From positions 1,240,001 to 1,304,000 of the forward strand of contig NZ_CP048409.1 of the NCBI RefSeq assembly GCF_010448835.1: a stretch of DNA of 64,000 nt, written 5' to 3'. The first letter of the stretch is position 1; each line of letters opens with the position of its first letter. The position numbers were made by a program, and so were the translations under genes. This DNA comes from Draconibacterium halophilum. Its GTDB lineage: Bacteria; Bacteroidota; Bacteroidia; Bacteroidales; Prolixibacteraceae. Under the pieces are notes generated by a model, which saw only the letters and a program-made list of their open reading frames with translations, ran no database searches and was not told the DNA's origin. Below are positions 48,012 through 57,390 of the stretch, one piece after another.

Positions 48012-48836
48012 ATGAGAAAGATTGCAATTTATGGAAAGGGTGGAATTGGTAAATCAACCACAACCCAAAATACTGTAGCAGGATTAGTTGAAGCAGGTAA
48101 AAATGTAAAAGTTGTGGGTTGCGACCCTAAAGCTGACTCAACCCGATTATTATTGGGGGGTATGGCCCAGAAAACAGTGTTGGATACACTTCGCGAAGAA
48201 GGTGAAGATGTAGAGTTGGAAGACATTGTAAAAGTAGGATACGGCGGTGTTCGTTGTGTTGAATCAGGTGGTCCTGAACCAGGTGTAGGATGTGCCGGTC
48301 GTGGTATCATTACTTCTATTAATATGTTGGAGCAGTTGGGTGCATGGGACGAAAAATTCGAGCTTGACTACACTTTCTACGATGTACTTGGTGACGTTGT
48401 TTGCGGTGGTTTCGCCATGCCTATTCGCGAAGGTAAAGCAGAGGAGATTTACATTGTAGTATCGGGCGAGATGATGGCAATGTATGCCGCCAACAACATC
48501 TGTAAAGGTATTAAGAAATATGCTCAGGCAGGTGGTGTTCGTTTAGGAGGATTGATTTGTAACTCGCGTAAAGTTGATAACGAATCAGCAATGATTGAAG
48601 AGCTTGCCAGACAGTTGGGTACGCAAATGATTCACTTTGTTCCTCGTGATAATATGGTTCAGCAGGCCGAAATCAACCGTAAAACTGTTATTGAGTTCAA
48701 TGCAGAACATCCTCAGGCCGATGAGTACAGAGCCTTGGCAAAAGCGATCGACGAAAACGAAATGTTTGTAATTCCTGAACCACTTGAAATGGAAGTGTTG
48801 GAGAAATTATTGATCGACTTCGGGATTGCCAGCTAA
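48012..48836 (+). CDS. nifH: Nitrogenase iron protein (dinitrogenase reductase)
   Basis: This 274-residue homodimeric ATPase delivers electrons to NifDK. The P-loop GKGGIGKST lies at about 8-16. The bridging 4Fe-4S cysteines are Cys94 (GVGCAGRG) and Cys131 (DVVCGGFAMP). Arg97 is the position ADP-ribosylated in some diazotrophs. The start is set at ATG 48012 (MRKIAIYGKGG); the frame is open back to 47925, across the promoter. It heads the operon and is followed by a palindromic spacer before nifI1, which often tunes nifH over nifDK levels. Confidence 0.97.
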   Translation: MRKIAIYGKGGIGKSTTTQNTVAGLVEAGKNVKVVGCDPKADSTRLLLGGMAQKTVLDTLREEGEDVELEDIVKVGYGGVRCVESGGPEPGVGCAGRGIITSINMLEQLGAWDEKFELDYTFYDVLGDVVCGGFAMPIREGKAEEIYIVVSGEMMAMYAANNICKGIKKYAQAGGVRLGGLICNSRKVDNESAMIEELARQLGTQMIHFVPRDNMVQQAEINRKTVIEFNAEHPQADEYRALAKAIDENEMFVIPEPLEMEVLEKLLIDFGIAS

Positions 48837-48848
48837 TTGTCTATCACG

Positions 48849-48924
48849 CTGTCATTTCGAACGAAGTGAGAAATCTCTTTCATCGAGGGAATAGATTTCT
48901 CCTCATTCTTCGTCGAAATGACAG
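48849..48924. repeat. GTCATTTCGA palindromic element, copy 1
   Basis: An imperfect inverted repeat with arms CTGTCATTTCGA... and ...TCGAAATGACAG lies between nifH and nifI1. Further AGAAATCT/AGATTTCT pairing occurs inside. It would fold into a long RNA hairpin. The same element recurs at 57741-57820. Confidence 0.75.
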
Positions 48925-48967
48925 GATATAACTCAATATTTTAAACTAAAGAAAAGGAGAATATAAC

Positions 48968-49294
48968 ATGTTAATGGTAAGAGCTATTATACGCCCGGAG
49001 AAATCAAGTAAAGTACTGAAAGCCCTGTTCGAGGCTGGATATATTGCAGTAACAAAGATCCCTGTTGTGGGACGTGGTAAACAGCGCGGTATTAAAATAG
49101 GCGATGTTACCTATGATGAACTTCCGAAAGAAATGTTGATCATGGTAATCAAAGACGAAGACAAAGACTTCGCTATCAGCACCATAATGGAAGCAGCGCG
49201 TAGCGAACCGAAAGGTGCCTTTGGTGATGGAAAAATCTTTGTAACCTCAGTAGACGAGGCCTACACCATCAGTCGCGGAACAAAAGAATTATAA
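48968..49294 (+). CDS. nifI1: Nif-specific PII protein NifI1
   Basis: This 108-residue PII-family protein (VRAIIRPEKSSKVLKALFEAGY, GRGKQRGI in the T-loop region, GDGKIFVTSVDEAYTISRGT at the C-terminus) is encoded between nifH and nifD. In diazotrophs with this arrangement, NifI1 and NifI2 form a complex that binds NifDK and blocks its reaction with NifH when 2-oxoglutarate is low and ammonium is present. The T-loop tyrosine of GlnB uridylylation is not evident. Confidence 0.93.
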   Translation: MLMVRAIIRPEKSSKVLKALFEAGYIAVTKIPVVGRGKQRGIKIGDVTYDELPKEMLIMVIKDEDKDFAISTIMEAARSEPKGAFGDGKIFVTSVDEAYTISRGTKEL

Positions 49295-49312
49295 CCTTAA
49301 AACTGTACGACT

Positions 49313-49687
49313 ATGAAGATGGTATTGGCGATCATCAGGATCGATAAAATGAATGCAACAAAGCGGGCACTTACCGCAGCGGGCATTACTTCAATGACGG
49401 CCACCGGAAAAGTTTTTGGAAGAGGAAAAGGTGCCTGGGATGCCCAGGTAATGGAAGGTGCAAAAAAAGATATGCCAGAAGCACTTACGCACCTCGGGAA
49501 AGAACCCCGGCTGAGACCTCAGCGCGTACTAAATATTGCGGTTTCCGACCACAATGTGCAATTAACAATTGATACGATTATCGAAGTTAATCAGACTCCT
49601 GCTCCCGGCGATGGAAAAATATTTGTCCTTCCATTGGATGATACGTATCGGGTTCGCACCGGCGAAACAGGGACGACAATTCTTTAA
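49313..49687 (+). CDS. nifI2: Nif-specific PII protein NifI2
   Basis: This 124-residue partner of NifI1 has a longer T-loop region (VFGRGKGAWDAQVMEGAKKDMPEA split over about 33-60) and the C-terminal GDGKIFVLPLDDTYRVRTGE segment. It starts 18 nt after nifI1 and ends 17 nt before nifD, so the three are cotranslated. Its role is post-translational nitrogenase switch-off together with NifI1. Confidence 0.93.
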   Translation: MKMVLAIIRIDKMNATKRALTAAGITSMTATGKVFGRGKGAWDAQVMEGAKKDMPEALTHLGKEPRLRPQRVLNIAVSDHNVQLTIDTIIEVNQTPAPGDGKIFVLPLDDTYRVRTGETGTTIL

Positions 49688-49704
49688 TTAAAAAAGACAA
49701 AATT

Positions 49705-51336
49705 ATGCCGAATAAGAAAGATTATACCAACGGATTGCCCGATGCTTCGCAACTGAAGGAAGAGATTCTGGCAAAATATCCGCGAAAAGTAGCCAAGAAA
49801 AGAGCCAAGGCGATGGTTATCAACGATCCTAACGAAAGTCAGGAGATTGGCGCCAATATTCGTACCGTGCCTGGAATTATTACACAACGTGGGTGTACTT
49901 ATGCCGGTTGTAAAGGGGTGGTTTTAGGACCTACACGCGACATCATCAACCTGGTACACGGACCAATTGGTTGCAGCTTTTACGCCTGGTTAACAAGGCG
50001 TAACCAAACCAGGGCTCTTGAAGGTGATCCAAACTTCATCACCTATGCATTTTCTACCGATATGCAGGATGAAAACATCGTGTTTGGTGGAGAGGCAAAA
50101 TTAAAAGATGCCATCCGCGAAGCTTTTGATACTTTTCATCCAAGTTCAATCGGTATCTTCTCTACATGTCCGGTAGGTTTGATTGGTGACGACGTTCATG
50201 CTGTTGCCCGTGAAATGAAAGAAGAACTGGGAATTAACATCTTCGGATTTAGCTGCGAAGGTTACCGTGGAGTGTCTCAGTCGGCCGGTCACCACATTGC
50301 CAACAACGGTATTTTTAAACACGTTGTAGGTAACGACGACCGCGAGCGTACCGGTAAATACCAGGTAAATTTATTAGGTGAATACAATATTGGTGGCGAT
50401 GCTTTCGAAATCGAAAGTCTTTTCGAAGAAATCGGAGTAACGCTTATTTCAACATACAGTGGTAACTCAACCGTTGAAAGTTTTGCCTACTCACACACTG
50501 CCGACCTGAACATGGTTATGTGCCACCGTTCCATCAACTACATTGCCGAGATGATGGAAGAGAAATATGGTATTCCATGGTTTAAGGTCAACTTTATTGG
50601 AGCCGAATCAACTGCAAAATCATTGCGTAAAATGGCTGAATATTTTGGCGATCCGGAAATGATTGCCAAAGTTGAAGAAGTTATTGCACGGGAGATGCTA
50701 AAAGTGAAAGCAGTTGCCGAAGCTGTTAAACCAAAGGTTGAAGGTAAACTGGCAATGATGTTCGTTGGTGGATCACGTGCTCACCACTACCAGGATTTAT
50801 TTACTGAACTGGGTGTTCGTGTAGTTTCTGCCGGTTACGAGTTTGCTCACCGCGACGACTACGAAGGACGTGAAGTTCTTCCGAACATTAAGATTGACGC
50901 CGATACACGAAACATCGAAGACCTTGTGGTTACCAAAGATGAAGAAAAATATCGCGACGATCTGGCCGAGAAAAAAGCCAAACTGGAAGCTGATGGTTAC
51001 GAGTTTAAAGATTACAAAGGTATGATGCCTGATATGCAGAAAAACTCGCTGGTAATTGACGATGTAAACCATTGGGAAACTGAAAAGCTGATTGAATTCT
51101 ACAAGCCTGATATGTTTTGTGCGGGTATTAAAGAAAAATACGTGGTACAAAAATATGGTGTGCCATTAAAACAGCTTCACTCTTACGACTATGGTGGTCC
51201 ATACGCAGCCTTTGGTGGTGCAATAAATTTCTACAAGGAAATGGAACGTATGCTGGGCACTGATATTTGGAAACTGGTTGATACACCGTGGAAACACGAG
51301 CCAGAGATTGTTGGAAGTGTAACCGTTGACGCTTAG
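49705..51336 (+). CDS. nifD: Nitrogenase MoFe protein alpha chain
   Basis: This 543-residue protein has P-cluster ligands Cys64 (GCTYAGCK), Cys90 (GPIGCSFY) and Cys155 (FSTCPVG). FeMo-co ligands are Cys273 (VMCHRSINY) and His492 (LHSYDYGGPY). The substrate-channel residues GVSQSAGHH are kept. An insert of ~55 residues (about 383-440, from HRDDYEGRE) marks the Clostridium-like, anaerobe lineage of Mo-nitrogenase. The motifs indicate a Mo enzyme, not a V or Fe-only form. Confidence 0.97.
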   Translation: MPNKKDYTNGLPDASQLKEEILAKYPRKVAKKRAKAMVINDPNESQEIGANIRTVPGIITQRGCTYAGCKGVVLGPTRDIINLVHGPIGCSFYAWLTRRNQTRALEGDPNFITYAFSTDMQDENIVFGGEAKLKDAIREAFDTFHPSSIGIFSTCPVGLIGDDVHAVAREMKEELGINIFGFSCEGYRGVSQSAGHHIANNGIFKHVVGNDDRERTGKYQVNLLGEYNIGGDAFEIESLFEEIGVTLISTYSGNSTVESFAYSHTADLNMVMCHRSINYIAEMMEEKYGIPWFKVNFIGAESTAKSLRKMAEYFGDPEMIAKVEEVIAREMLKVKAVAEAVKPKVEGKLAMMFVGGSRAHHYQDLFTELGVRVVSAGYEFAHRDDYEGREVLPNIKIDADTRNIEDLVVTKDEEKYRDDLAEKKAKLEADGYEFKDYKGMMPDMQKNSLVIDDVNHWETEKLIEFYKPDMFCAGIKEKYVVQKYGVPLKQLHSYDYGGPYAAFGGAINFYKEMERMLGTDIWKLVDTPWKHEPEIVGSVTVDA

Positions 51337-51475
51337 TGAGACTATGATTTTGGGAGTCTGAAGACGACTGAAAATCATTAAGTCGAACGCGTCCCGGCAA
51401 CGGAGTTCGTCGGGGCATAAACGGATTCTTGGATTCCCATTAATCGATAATCAATAATCATTAAAAATTGAAATC

Positions 51476-52858
51476 ATGTTATTACGACATACAACAAGCG
51501 AAGTAAAAGAAAGAAAAGCACTAACGGTTAACCCGGCAAAAACCTGCCAGCCGGTTGGTGCTATGTACGCAGCTCTTGGAGTGCACGGTTGTTTGCCACA
51601 CAGTCACGGTTCGCAGGGCTGTTGCTCATACCACAGAAGTGCCTTAACAAGACATTATAAAGAGCCTGTAATGGCTGCAACAAGTTCATTCACCGAAGGA
51701 TCATCAGTATTCGGTGGACAGGCAAACCTGTTGCAGGCGATCGATAATATTTTTGGAATTTACGATCCTGATATCATTGCCGTTCACTCAACTTGTTTGT
51801 CAGAAACAATTGGTGACGACCTTGGACAAATCGTTAAAAAAGCATTGGACGATGGTAAAATACCTGAAGGTAAATTCGTTGTTCAGGCATCAACTCCAAG
51901 TTACGTGGGATCTCATGTAACAGGTTATGCCAACATGCTTGAAGCATTTGTAAAATATTTTTCATTCAATACCGATGAGAAAAAACGTCAGGTTAATATG
52001 TTGTCAGGTTGGGTTGAACCAGCTGATATGCGTGAACTGAAACGTTTGGCAGGATTGATGGACTTAAAAACAGTTCTGCTGCCCGATACTTCAGACGTTT
52101 TGGATACGCCAATGGACGGAACATATAAAATGTACCCGAAAGGCGGAACAACCCGCGAAGAGATTGTAAGCATGGGCGACAGTATGAGAACTGTTGCAAT
52201 GGGCGAGTGGGCTACTGAAAAAGCAGCCATTACGTTGGATAATAAATGCAAGGTGCCTTTTTCTATGACTGACGTTCCAATCGGTTTGAAAGCTACCGAC
52301 CGCTTTATTCAGGCGCTTTCTACTGCCGGTAAAGTTTCAATTCCTGATTGTATTTCAGATGAACGCGGTAAACTTGTTGACGTGATTACCGATATGCATC
52401 AGTATTTATACGGTAAGCGTGTTGCCCTTTGGGGAGATCCTGATACATTATTACCATTGATCGAGTTCCTGGTAGATATAGATATGAAACCTGTATACGT
52501 GGTTTCCGGAACACCGGGTAAAAAATTCTCGAAACGTGCAATGGAAATTCTGGAAGCAAAAGTACCCGAAGCAAAAGTTCGTAACGGAGCTTCTGCCGAT
52601 ATGTTCCTGATGCATCAGTGGATTAAAGAAGAGCCTGTTGACTTGCTGATTGGTAACACCTACGGTAAATACATTGCCCGCGACGAAGGTATTCCATTCG
52701 TTCGTTCAGGATTCCCGATCATTGATCGTATTGGTCACAGTTATTTCCCAACCGTTGGGTACATGGGAGGTATACGTCTTCTGGAAAGCATTCTTGGAGT
52801 CATCATGGACAAAATTGATGCAACAAGTCCAGAAGAGTCGTTCGAACTTACAATGTAG
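51476..52858 (+). CDS. nifK: Nitrogenase MoFe protein beta chain
   Basis: This 460-residue partner of NifD provides the other P-cluster ligands: Cys24 (AKTCQPVGA), Cys49 (GSQGCCSY) and Cys107 (VHSTCLSET). The N-terminus is short (no ~50-residue extension), again like Clostridium. It follows nifD by 139 bp. A hairpin after its stop (52892-52918) separates it from nifE. Confidence 0.96.
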   Translation: MLLRHTTSEVKERKALTVNPAKTCQPVGAMYAALGVHGCLPHSHGSQGCCSYHRSALTRHYKEPVMAATSSFTEGSSVFGGQANLLQAIDNIFGIYDPDIIAVHSTCLSETIGDDLGQIVKKALDDGKIPEGKFVVQASTPSYVGSHVTGYANMLEAFVKYFSFNTDEKKRQVNMLSGWVEPADMRELKRLAGLMDLKTVLLPDTSDVLDTPMDGTYKMYPKGGTTREEIVSMGDSMRTVAMGEWATEKAAITLDNKCKVPFSMTDVPIGLKATDRFIQALSTAGKVSIPDCISDERGKLVDVITDMHQYLYGKRVALWGDPDTLLPLIEFLVDIDMKPVYVVSGTPGKKFSKRAMEILEAKVPEAKVRNGASADMFLMHQWIKEEPVDLLIGNTYGKYIARDEGIPFVRSGFPIIDRIGHSYFPTVGYMGGIRLLESILGVIMDKIDATSPEESFELTM

Positions 52859-52891
52859 TTGCAATATAATTCAAAATTGATTTCGAGGTGG

Positions 52892-52918
52892 GTTCAGCTG
52901 AGTCGCTCTCAGCTGAAC
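52892..52918. other. Stable hairpin between nifK and nifE
   Basis: GTTCAGCTGAG pairs perfectly with CTCAGCTGAAC (11 bp, loop TCGCT), with possible outer pairs GGTG/CACC. There is no T-run, so it is more likely an mRNA-processing or 3'-stabilising structure, or partial terminator, than a full intrinsic terminator. Confidence 0.6.
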
Positions 52919-53031
52919 TTCACCCGAAATAATTAGCACTACATAACAAGAATCAGAGATAATAAATCAGAATTGTAATTAGGATAAGACCTGCTTGCAG
53001 GCAACTTCGTCCATCTTTTAACTTTTGAATT

Positions 53032-54387
53032 ATGAGCAACTATCTAAAAGATCGCGAAAGCCAAATCCTTACAAAAGGAAACGACGCTGCAGAAATTTCC
53101 TGCGATAAAAAAAGTCTGGCCGGGTCAGTTTCGCAACGAGCTTGTGTGTTTTGCGGATCGCGCGTGGTGCTTTATCCCATTGCCGATGCATTGCATGTTA
53201 TTCACGGTCCGGTTGGTTGTGCTTCTTATACCTGGGATATTCGTGGTTCGCTTTCGTCGGGGCCACAGTTACATCGCCTGAGTTTTACCACCGATTTAAA
53301 AGAAAGAGACGTGGTTTTTGGCGGCGAAAAGAAATTGTATCACGCCCTTATTGAATTAATCGACAAACATCAGCCAAAAGCTGCCTTTGTTTTTTCAACC
53401 TGTATAATCGGAGTTATTGGCGACGACGTGGAAGCCGTTTGCCGCCAGGTTACAAAAGAAAAAGGCATCGACGTTATTCCGGTAATGTCGGAAGGGTTTA
53501 ACGGCACCAAAAAAGACGGCTACAAAATTGCTTGTGGCGCACTTTCAAAATTAGTTGGAACAAACAACGACTACACACCATCAAAATATTCAATCAATAT
53601 TCTTGGCGACTTTAACCTTGCCGGCGAGTTGTGGATTTTGGCTGAATACTACAAAAAACTGGGTGTTGAAATCATTTCGTGTATGACCGGTGATGGTCGT
53701 GTTGAACAGATTCGTCGCGCACATAAAGCCTCGCTGAACGTGGTTCAGTGTTCGGGATCGATTATGCACCTGGCTAAAGAGATGAAAGAAAAATACGACA
53801 TTCCTTTTATGAAGGTTTCCTATTTCGGAATCGAAGACATGTCGGAAGCATTGTACGAAGTAGCCAAATTTTTCAAAGATGATGAAATGATGGCCAAGGC
53901 CCGCGAACTGGTTACCAACGAAATTTCAAAATTATTACCGGCACTGCAACCCTACCGCCAAAAGCTGGAAGGTAAAAAGGCAGCCATTTATGTAGGTGGT
54001 GCTTTTAAAGCTATTTCGCTGGTAAAAGCCTTGCGTTTGCTGGGGATGAAAACAGTGGTTGTTGGCTCCCAAACCGGAAATGCGGAAGACTATAAACTAC
54101 TAAAAGATTTGTGTGATGAGGGAACCATCATTGTTGATGATTCCAATCCAAACGAACTTTCTGAATTTGTGAAGCTAACCGGAGCCAACCTGTTTATCGG
54201 CGGCGTTAAAGAACGCCCTATTGCACATAAACTGGGCCTTGGCTTTTGCGATCACAACCACGAAAGAAAAGAAGCACTGGCCGGCTATGTCGGCATGATG
54301 AACTTTGCGAAAGAAGTTTATGCCTCGGTTACAAGCCCGGTGTGGAAATTTATCGCCCCTCCCAACCTCCCCGTGGGGGAGGAGTAA
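53032..54387 (+). CDS. nifE: FeMo-cofactor scaffold protein NifE
   Basis: This 451-residue NifD paralogue forms, with NifN, the scaffold on which the NifB product becomes FeMo-co. It has cluster cysteines in RACVFCGSR and GPVGCASY, then STCIIGVIGDD. The last ~11 codons (APPNLPVGEE) are encoded by one arm of a repeated palindrome (54355-54384), so the C-terminus is partly element-derived. nifN starts 42 nt later. Confidence 0.95.
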   Translation: MSNYLKDRESQILTKGNDAAEISCDKKSLAGSVSQRACVFCGSRVVLYPIADALHVIHGPVGCASYTWDIRGSLSSGPQLHRLSFTTDLKERDVVFGGEKKLYHALIELIDKHQPKAAFVFSTCIIGVIGDDVEAVCRQVTKEKGIDVIPVMSEGFNGTKKDGYKIACGALSKLVGTNNDYTPSKYSINILGDFNLAGELWILAEYYKKLGVEIISCMTGDGRVEQIRRAHKASLNVVQCSGSIMHLAKEMKEKYDIPFMKVSYFGIEDMSEALYEVAKFFKDDEMMAKARELVTNEISKLLPALQPYRQKLEGKKAAIYVGGAFKAISLVKALRLLGMKTVVVGSQTGNAEDYKLLKDLCDEGTIIVDDSNPNELSEFVKLTGANLFIGGVKERPIAHKLGLGFCDHNHERKEALAGYVGMMNFAKEVYASVTSPVWKFIAPPNLPVGEE

Positions 54388-54521
54388 AAAGAGAAGTTCT
54401 TCTAAATCTTACTACAAAATTGGATTGAAATGAAAAAGGGAAATACTATTTTAAATTCTTCGCACTATATTGATACAAGAGCGGTTTCTTTCTCCTCCCC
54501 TACGGGGAGGTCGGGAGGGGC
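54355..54521. repeat. MITE-like inverted-repeat element A at the nifE-nifN junction
   Basis: Two 30-bp arms (54355-54384 and 54492-54521) are inverted copies with 28 of 30 matches. The palindromic core of each is CCTCCCC...GGGGAGG. The interior holds the nifE stop and the nifN start, so the left arm encodes the NifE C-terminus and the right arm codons ~22-31 of NifN. Element B (55894-56018) is a shorter copy with similar interior text (AAAAAGAGA, CTTCTAAA, ATTGGA...ATGAAA). Confidence 0.7.
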
Positions 54522-55892
54522 TGAATACAAGGCAACACAAAATGCCTGTAAACTTTGTTCGCCATTGGGAGCCAGTGTCGCTTTCAAAGGTTTTAAAGGC
54601 TGTGTTCCGCTAATTCACGGTTCGCAGGGCTGCGCAACTTACATTCGCCGTTACCTTATTTCGCATTACAAAGAGCCAATCGACATTGCCTCGTCGAATT
54701 TTACCGAAGATGCTACCATTTTTGGTGGCGACGAAAACTTCAAACTGGCTGTCCTTAATATTATCAATCAATATAAACCGGAAATTATCGGTATTGCCTC
54801 AACCTGTTTGAGCGAAACCATTGGCGACGATGTTAGCCTTTTCCTGCACCATTTTCTGGAGAAGCATCCTGAAATCGACACTGATTTTGTAATGGCTTCA
54901 ACACCCAGTTACCAGGGAACGCACATCGACGGATTTCACGAAGCAGTTGCCAGCGTGGTAAAACGTTACGCCAAAAAAGGTATTTCGCAAGATCATGTAA
55001 ATCTTTTCCCTGGTTTTGTTTCAACCGAAGATTTGCGCTTGCTGAAAGAAATTATGGCCGACTTTTCGTTGGAGCACATTATGATGCCCGATTATTCTGA
55101 AAGTCTCGACAATCCGGTTTGGGATACTTATCACCGTATTCCCGAAGGAGGAACTGCAAAAGAGGATGTAGTTAAAAGTGGCAGTGCCAAAGCCAGTATC
55201 GAATTCGGTACTATCCTGAACAAAGGAAAATTATCAGGCCGCGTAAAAAGCAAACAATTGTCGCGCACCGGGGCACAGTTCCTGAAAAACGAAATGGATG
55301 TACCGTTGGTAAATATCCCAATGCCAATCGGTATCACTCAAACCGATGCCTTTTTTGAGGAGCTTAAAACTCTTTCGGGCAACGATATTCCTGAAAAATA
55401 TACCAAACAACGTGGTCGCCTGGTAGATGCTTATGTTGATGCACATAAATACACCTTTGGCAAAAGGGCAGTGGTGTATGGCGAAGAAGATTTTGTAGTT
55501 GCCATGGCAGCTTTCCTTGATGAAATTGGAATTGAACTGGCGCTTGTTGCCACAGGCGGCGAAAGTGGCATGTTGGAGAATGAAATAAAAAATATTGTCC
55601 TGAGAATAAAGATAAAGTGGTGGTTCGCGAAGGATACGATTTTGAAAGTATCCGCGATTGGAGCCTCGAAAATAAACCTGACATCCTGATCGGGCACAGC
55701 AAAGGCTACTACATCGCCCGCGAACTAAATATCCCGATCGTTCGGGTAGGTTTCCCAATTCACGATCGTGTGGGCGGACAACGCATAAAACATCTTGGTT
55801 ATTCAGGTACGCAGGAATTATTTGATAAAGTAGTGAACGCACTGATTGAACACAAACAAAGTATTTCGCCGGTAGGCTATAAATATATGTAA
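54430..55892 (+). CDS. nifN: FeMo-cofactor scaffold protein NifN (one frameshift)
   Basis: This NifK paralogue, partner of NifE, has ACKLCSPLGA, GFKGCVPLIHGSQGCATY and ASTCLSETIGDD. The frame is lost after LENEIK near the A6 run 55587-55592, and the C-terminal ~95 residues (VVVREGYDFESIRDW to the end, 55892) lie in another frame. One extra A gives NEIKKYCPENKDKVVVREG and a 487-residue protein. About 35 N-terminal residues are not NifN-like and include an insert (SSPTGRSGGA) encoded by the right arm of element A. Confidence 0.9.
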
Positions 55893-55893
55893 A

Positions 55894-56018
55894 GCCCCTC
55901 CTAACCTCCCCAAGGGGAGGGAAAAAGAGAGGATGAAACTTCTAAAATATTGGACTATGAAAGACATAAAAAGTAATACAGAACAAAACTCCTCCCCATT
56001 GGGGAGGCCGGGAGGGGC
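55894..56018. repeat. MITE-like inverted-repeat element B at the nifN-nifB junction
   Basis: Arms at 55894-55920 and 55991-56018 are inverted near-copies of each other and of the arms of element A. It begins 2 nt after the nifN stop and ends 21 codons into nifB, so it supplies the nifB start region. Confidence 0.7.
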
Positions 56019-57276
56019 TATTGACATTAAAACACATCCCTGTTTCAATAAAGATGCAAAAGGCAAATATGCCCGCGTGCATCTCCCGGTGGCACCGCAA
56101 TGTAATATTCATTGTCATTATTGCAAACGCGATTACGATTGCGTAAACGAAAGCCGCCCTGGTGTTACCAGCGAAGTACTATCGCCTGAGCAGGCTTTAG
56201 CCTACACCATCAGGCTAAAAGAAAAAATGCCGCATTTGTCGGTTGTGGGAATTGCCGGCCCCGGCGATCCGTTCGCCAATCCGATTCAAACCATGACAAC
56301 ACTTCGGTTGATTCGAAAAGAGTTTCCGGAAATGATCCTTTGTCTTTCGTCAAACGGGCTGAATGTATTGCCGTATGTTGATGAATTGAAGGAGCTGGAA
56401 GTTAGCCACGTTACCATTACGCTGAACGGAACTGAGACAAAAACATTATCACAATTATATAAATGGGTGCGTTTCGAGAAGCGCGGATATTTTGGAGAAC
56501 AGGCAGCTGAAATTCTGCTGCGGAACCAGATGGAAGCAATCCGTGCATTAAAACGTGCTGGTATTACTGTTAAAATCAACTCGATTGTAGTGCCGGGAAT
56601 CAATGATAATGTGATCGTTGATATCGCCAAAAAAATGAAAGAGATGGAGGTGGATATTATGAATACCATTCCGCTCTACCCGGTTGAAGGAACTCCTTTC
56701 GAGGATTTTGAAGAGCCTTCGCCAAAACGAATGAAAGAATTGCAAAACGGTATAAAAGAATATTTACCACCGATGACGCACTGTGCCCGTTGTCGTGCCG
56801 ATGCTGTTGGATTGCTGGGACAAGACGATGCAGAAGCAAAACAGATCTTGTCGGAAGTGTCGAACCTGTCGGTGAATGTTGACAAAACAAAACCATACGT
56901 CGCAGTTGCAAGTCACGAGGGATTGTTGGTAAACCAGCACCTTGGAGAGGCAACGCAGCTCTATATTTTCAGAGAAACGCCAAATGGCTATCGTTTGGTG
57001 GAACAACGTGCAACACCAAAACCCGGAGCCGGAAACAGTCGTTGGGCAGTACTGGCTGATGTGATCGATGATTGCAGGGCCTTGCTGGTTGGCGGAATCG
57101 GACCATCGCCATCGTCGATTATTGGCCGGGCAGGAATCAAGATCGTTGAAATGACCGGCTTGATCGATGAGGGATTGGATGCCGTTTACAAAGGCAAAGA
57201 ACTCCGGACACTGAAAAAAGCCGATGTTTTTAAATGTGGTTCAGAATGTTCGGGAAAAGGAACCGGTTGCGGATAG
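55957..57276 (+). CDS. nifB: NifB, radical-SAM FeMo-co core synthase with fused NifX-like domain
   Basis: NifB builds the 8Fe-9S-C core (NifB-co). From ATG 55957 (439 residues; an alternative ATG is at 55933), the SAM cluster motif is C49-x3-C53-x2-C56 (QCNIHCHYCKRDYDC). The AdoMet-binding GIAGPGDPFANP follows. A C-terminal NifX/NafY-like domain (about 305-415) has QHLGEA and GGIGPSPSSIIG. A Cys-rich tail (CGSECSGKGTGC) ends the protein. The first ~25 residues, including SSPLGRPGGA, come from repeat element B. Confidence 0.95.
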   Translation: MKDIKSNTEQNSSPLGRPGGAIDIKTHPCFNKDAKGKYARVHLPVAPQCNIHCHYCKRDYDCVNESRPGVTSEVLSPEQALAYTIRLKEKMPHLSVVGIAGPGDPFANPIQTMTTLRLIRKEFPEMILCLSSNGLNVLPYVDELKELEVSHVTITLNGTETKTLSQLYKWVRFEKRGYFGEQAAEILLRNQMEAIRALKRAGITVKINSIVVPGINDNVIVDIAKKMKEMEVDIMNTIPLYPVEGTPFEDFEEPSPKRMKELQNGIKEYLPPMTHCARCRADAVGLLGQDDAEAKQILSEVSNLSVNVDKTKPYVAVASHEGLLVNQHLGEATQLYIFRETPNGYRLVEQRATPKPGAGNSRWAVLADVIDDCRALLVGGIGPSPSSIIGRAGIKIVEMTGLIDEGLDAVYKGKELRTLKKADVFKCGSECSGKGTGCG

Positions 57277-57390
57277 AAGTTTCATCAGAACGTCATGCTG
57301 AACTTGTTTCAGCATCTTTTGGTAACCATTTTTCAGATTCCGAATCCGTCAGATGACGGGCCGAATGACGAATTATAATAATCAAAACAA

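Noticed and set aside
49705..52858. Alternative (V- or Fe-only) nitrogenase
   Set aside because: No delta-subunit gene (anfG/vnfG) lies between the D and K genes, and the NifD motifs and Clostridium-type insert match Mo-nitrogenases.
55234..55842. A 202-codon open frame on the minus strand within nifN
   Set aside because: It is a shadow of the nifN coding strand.
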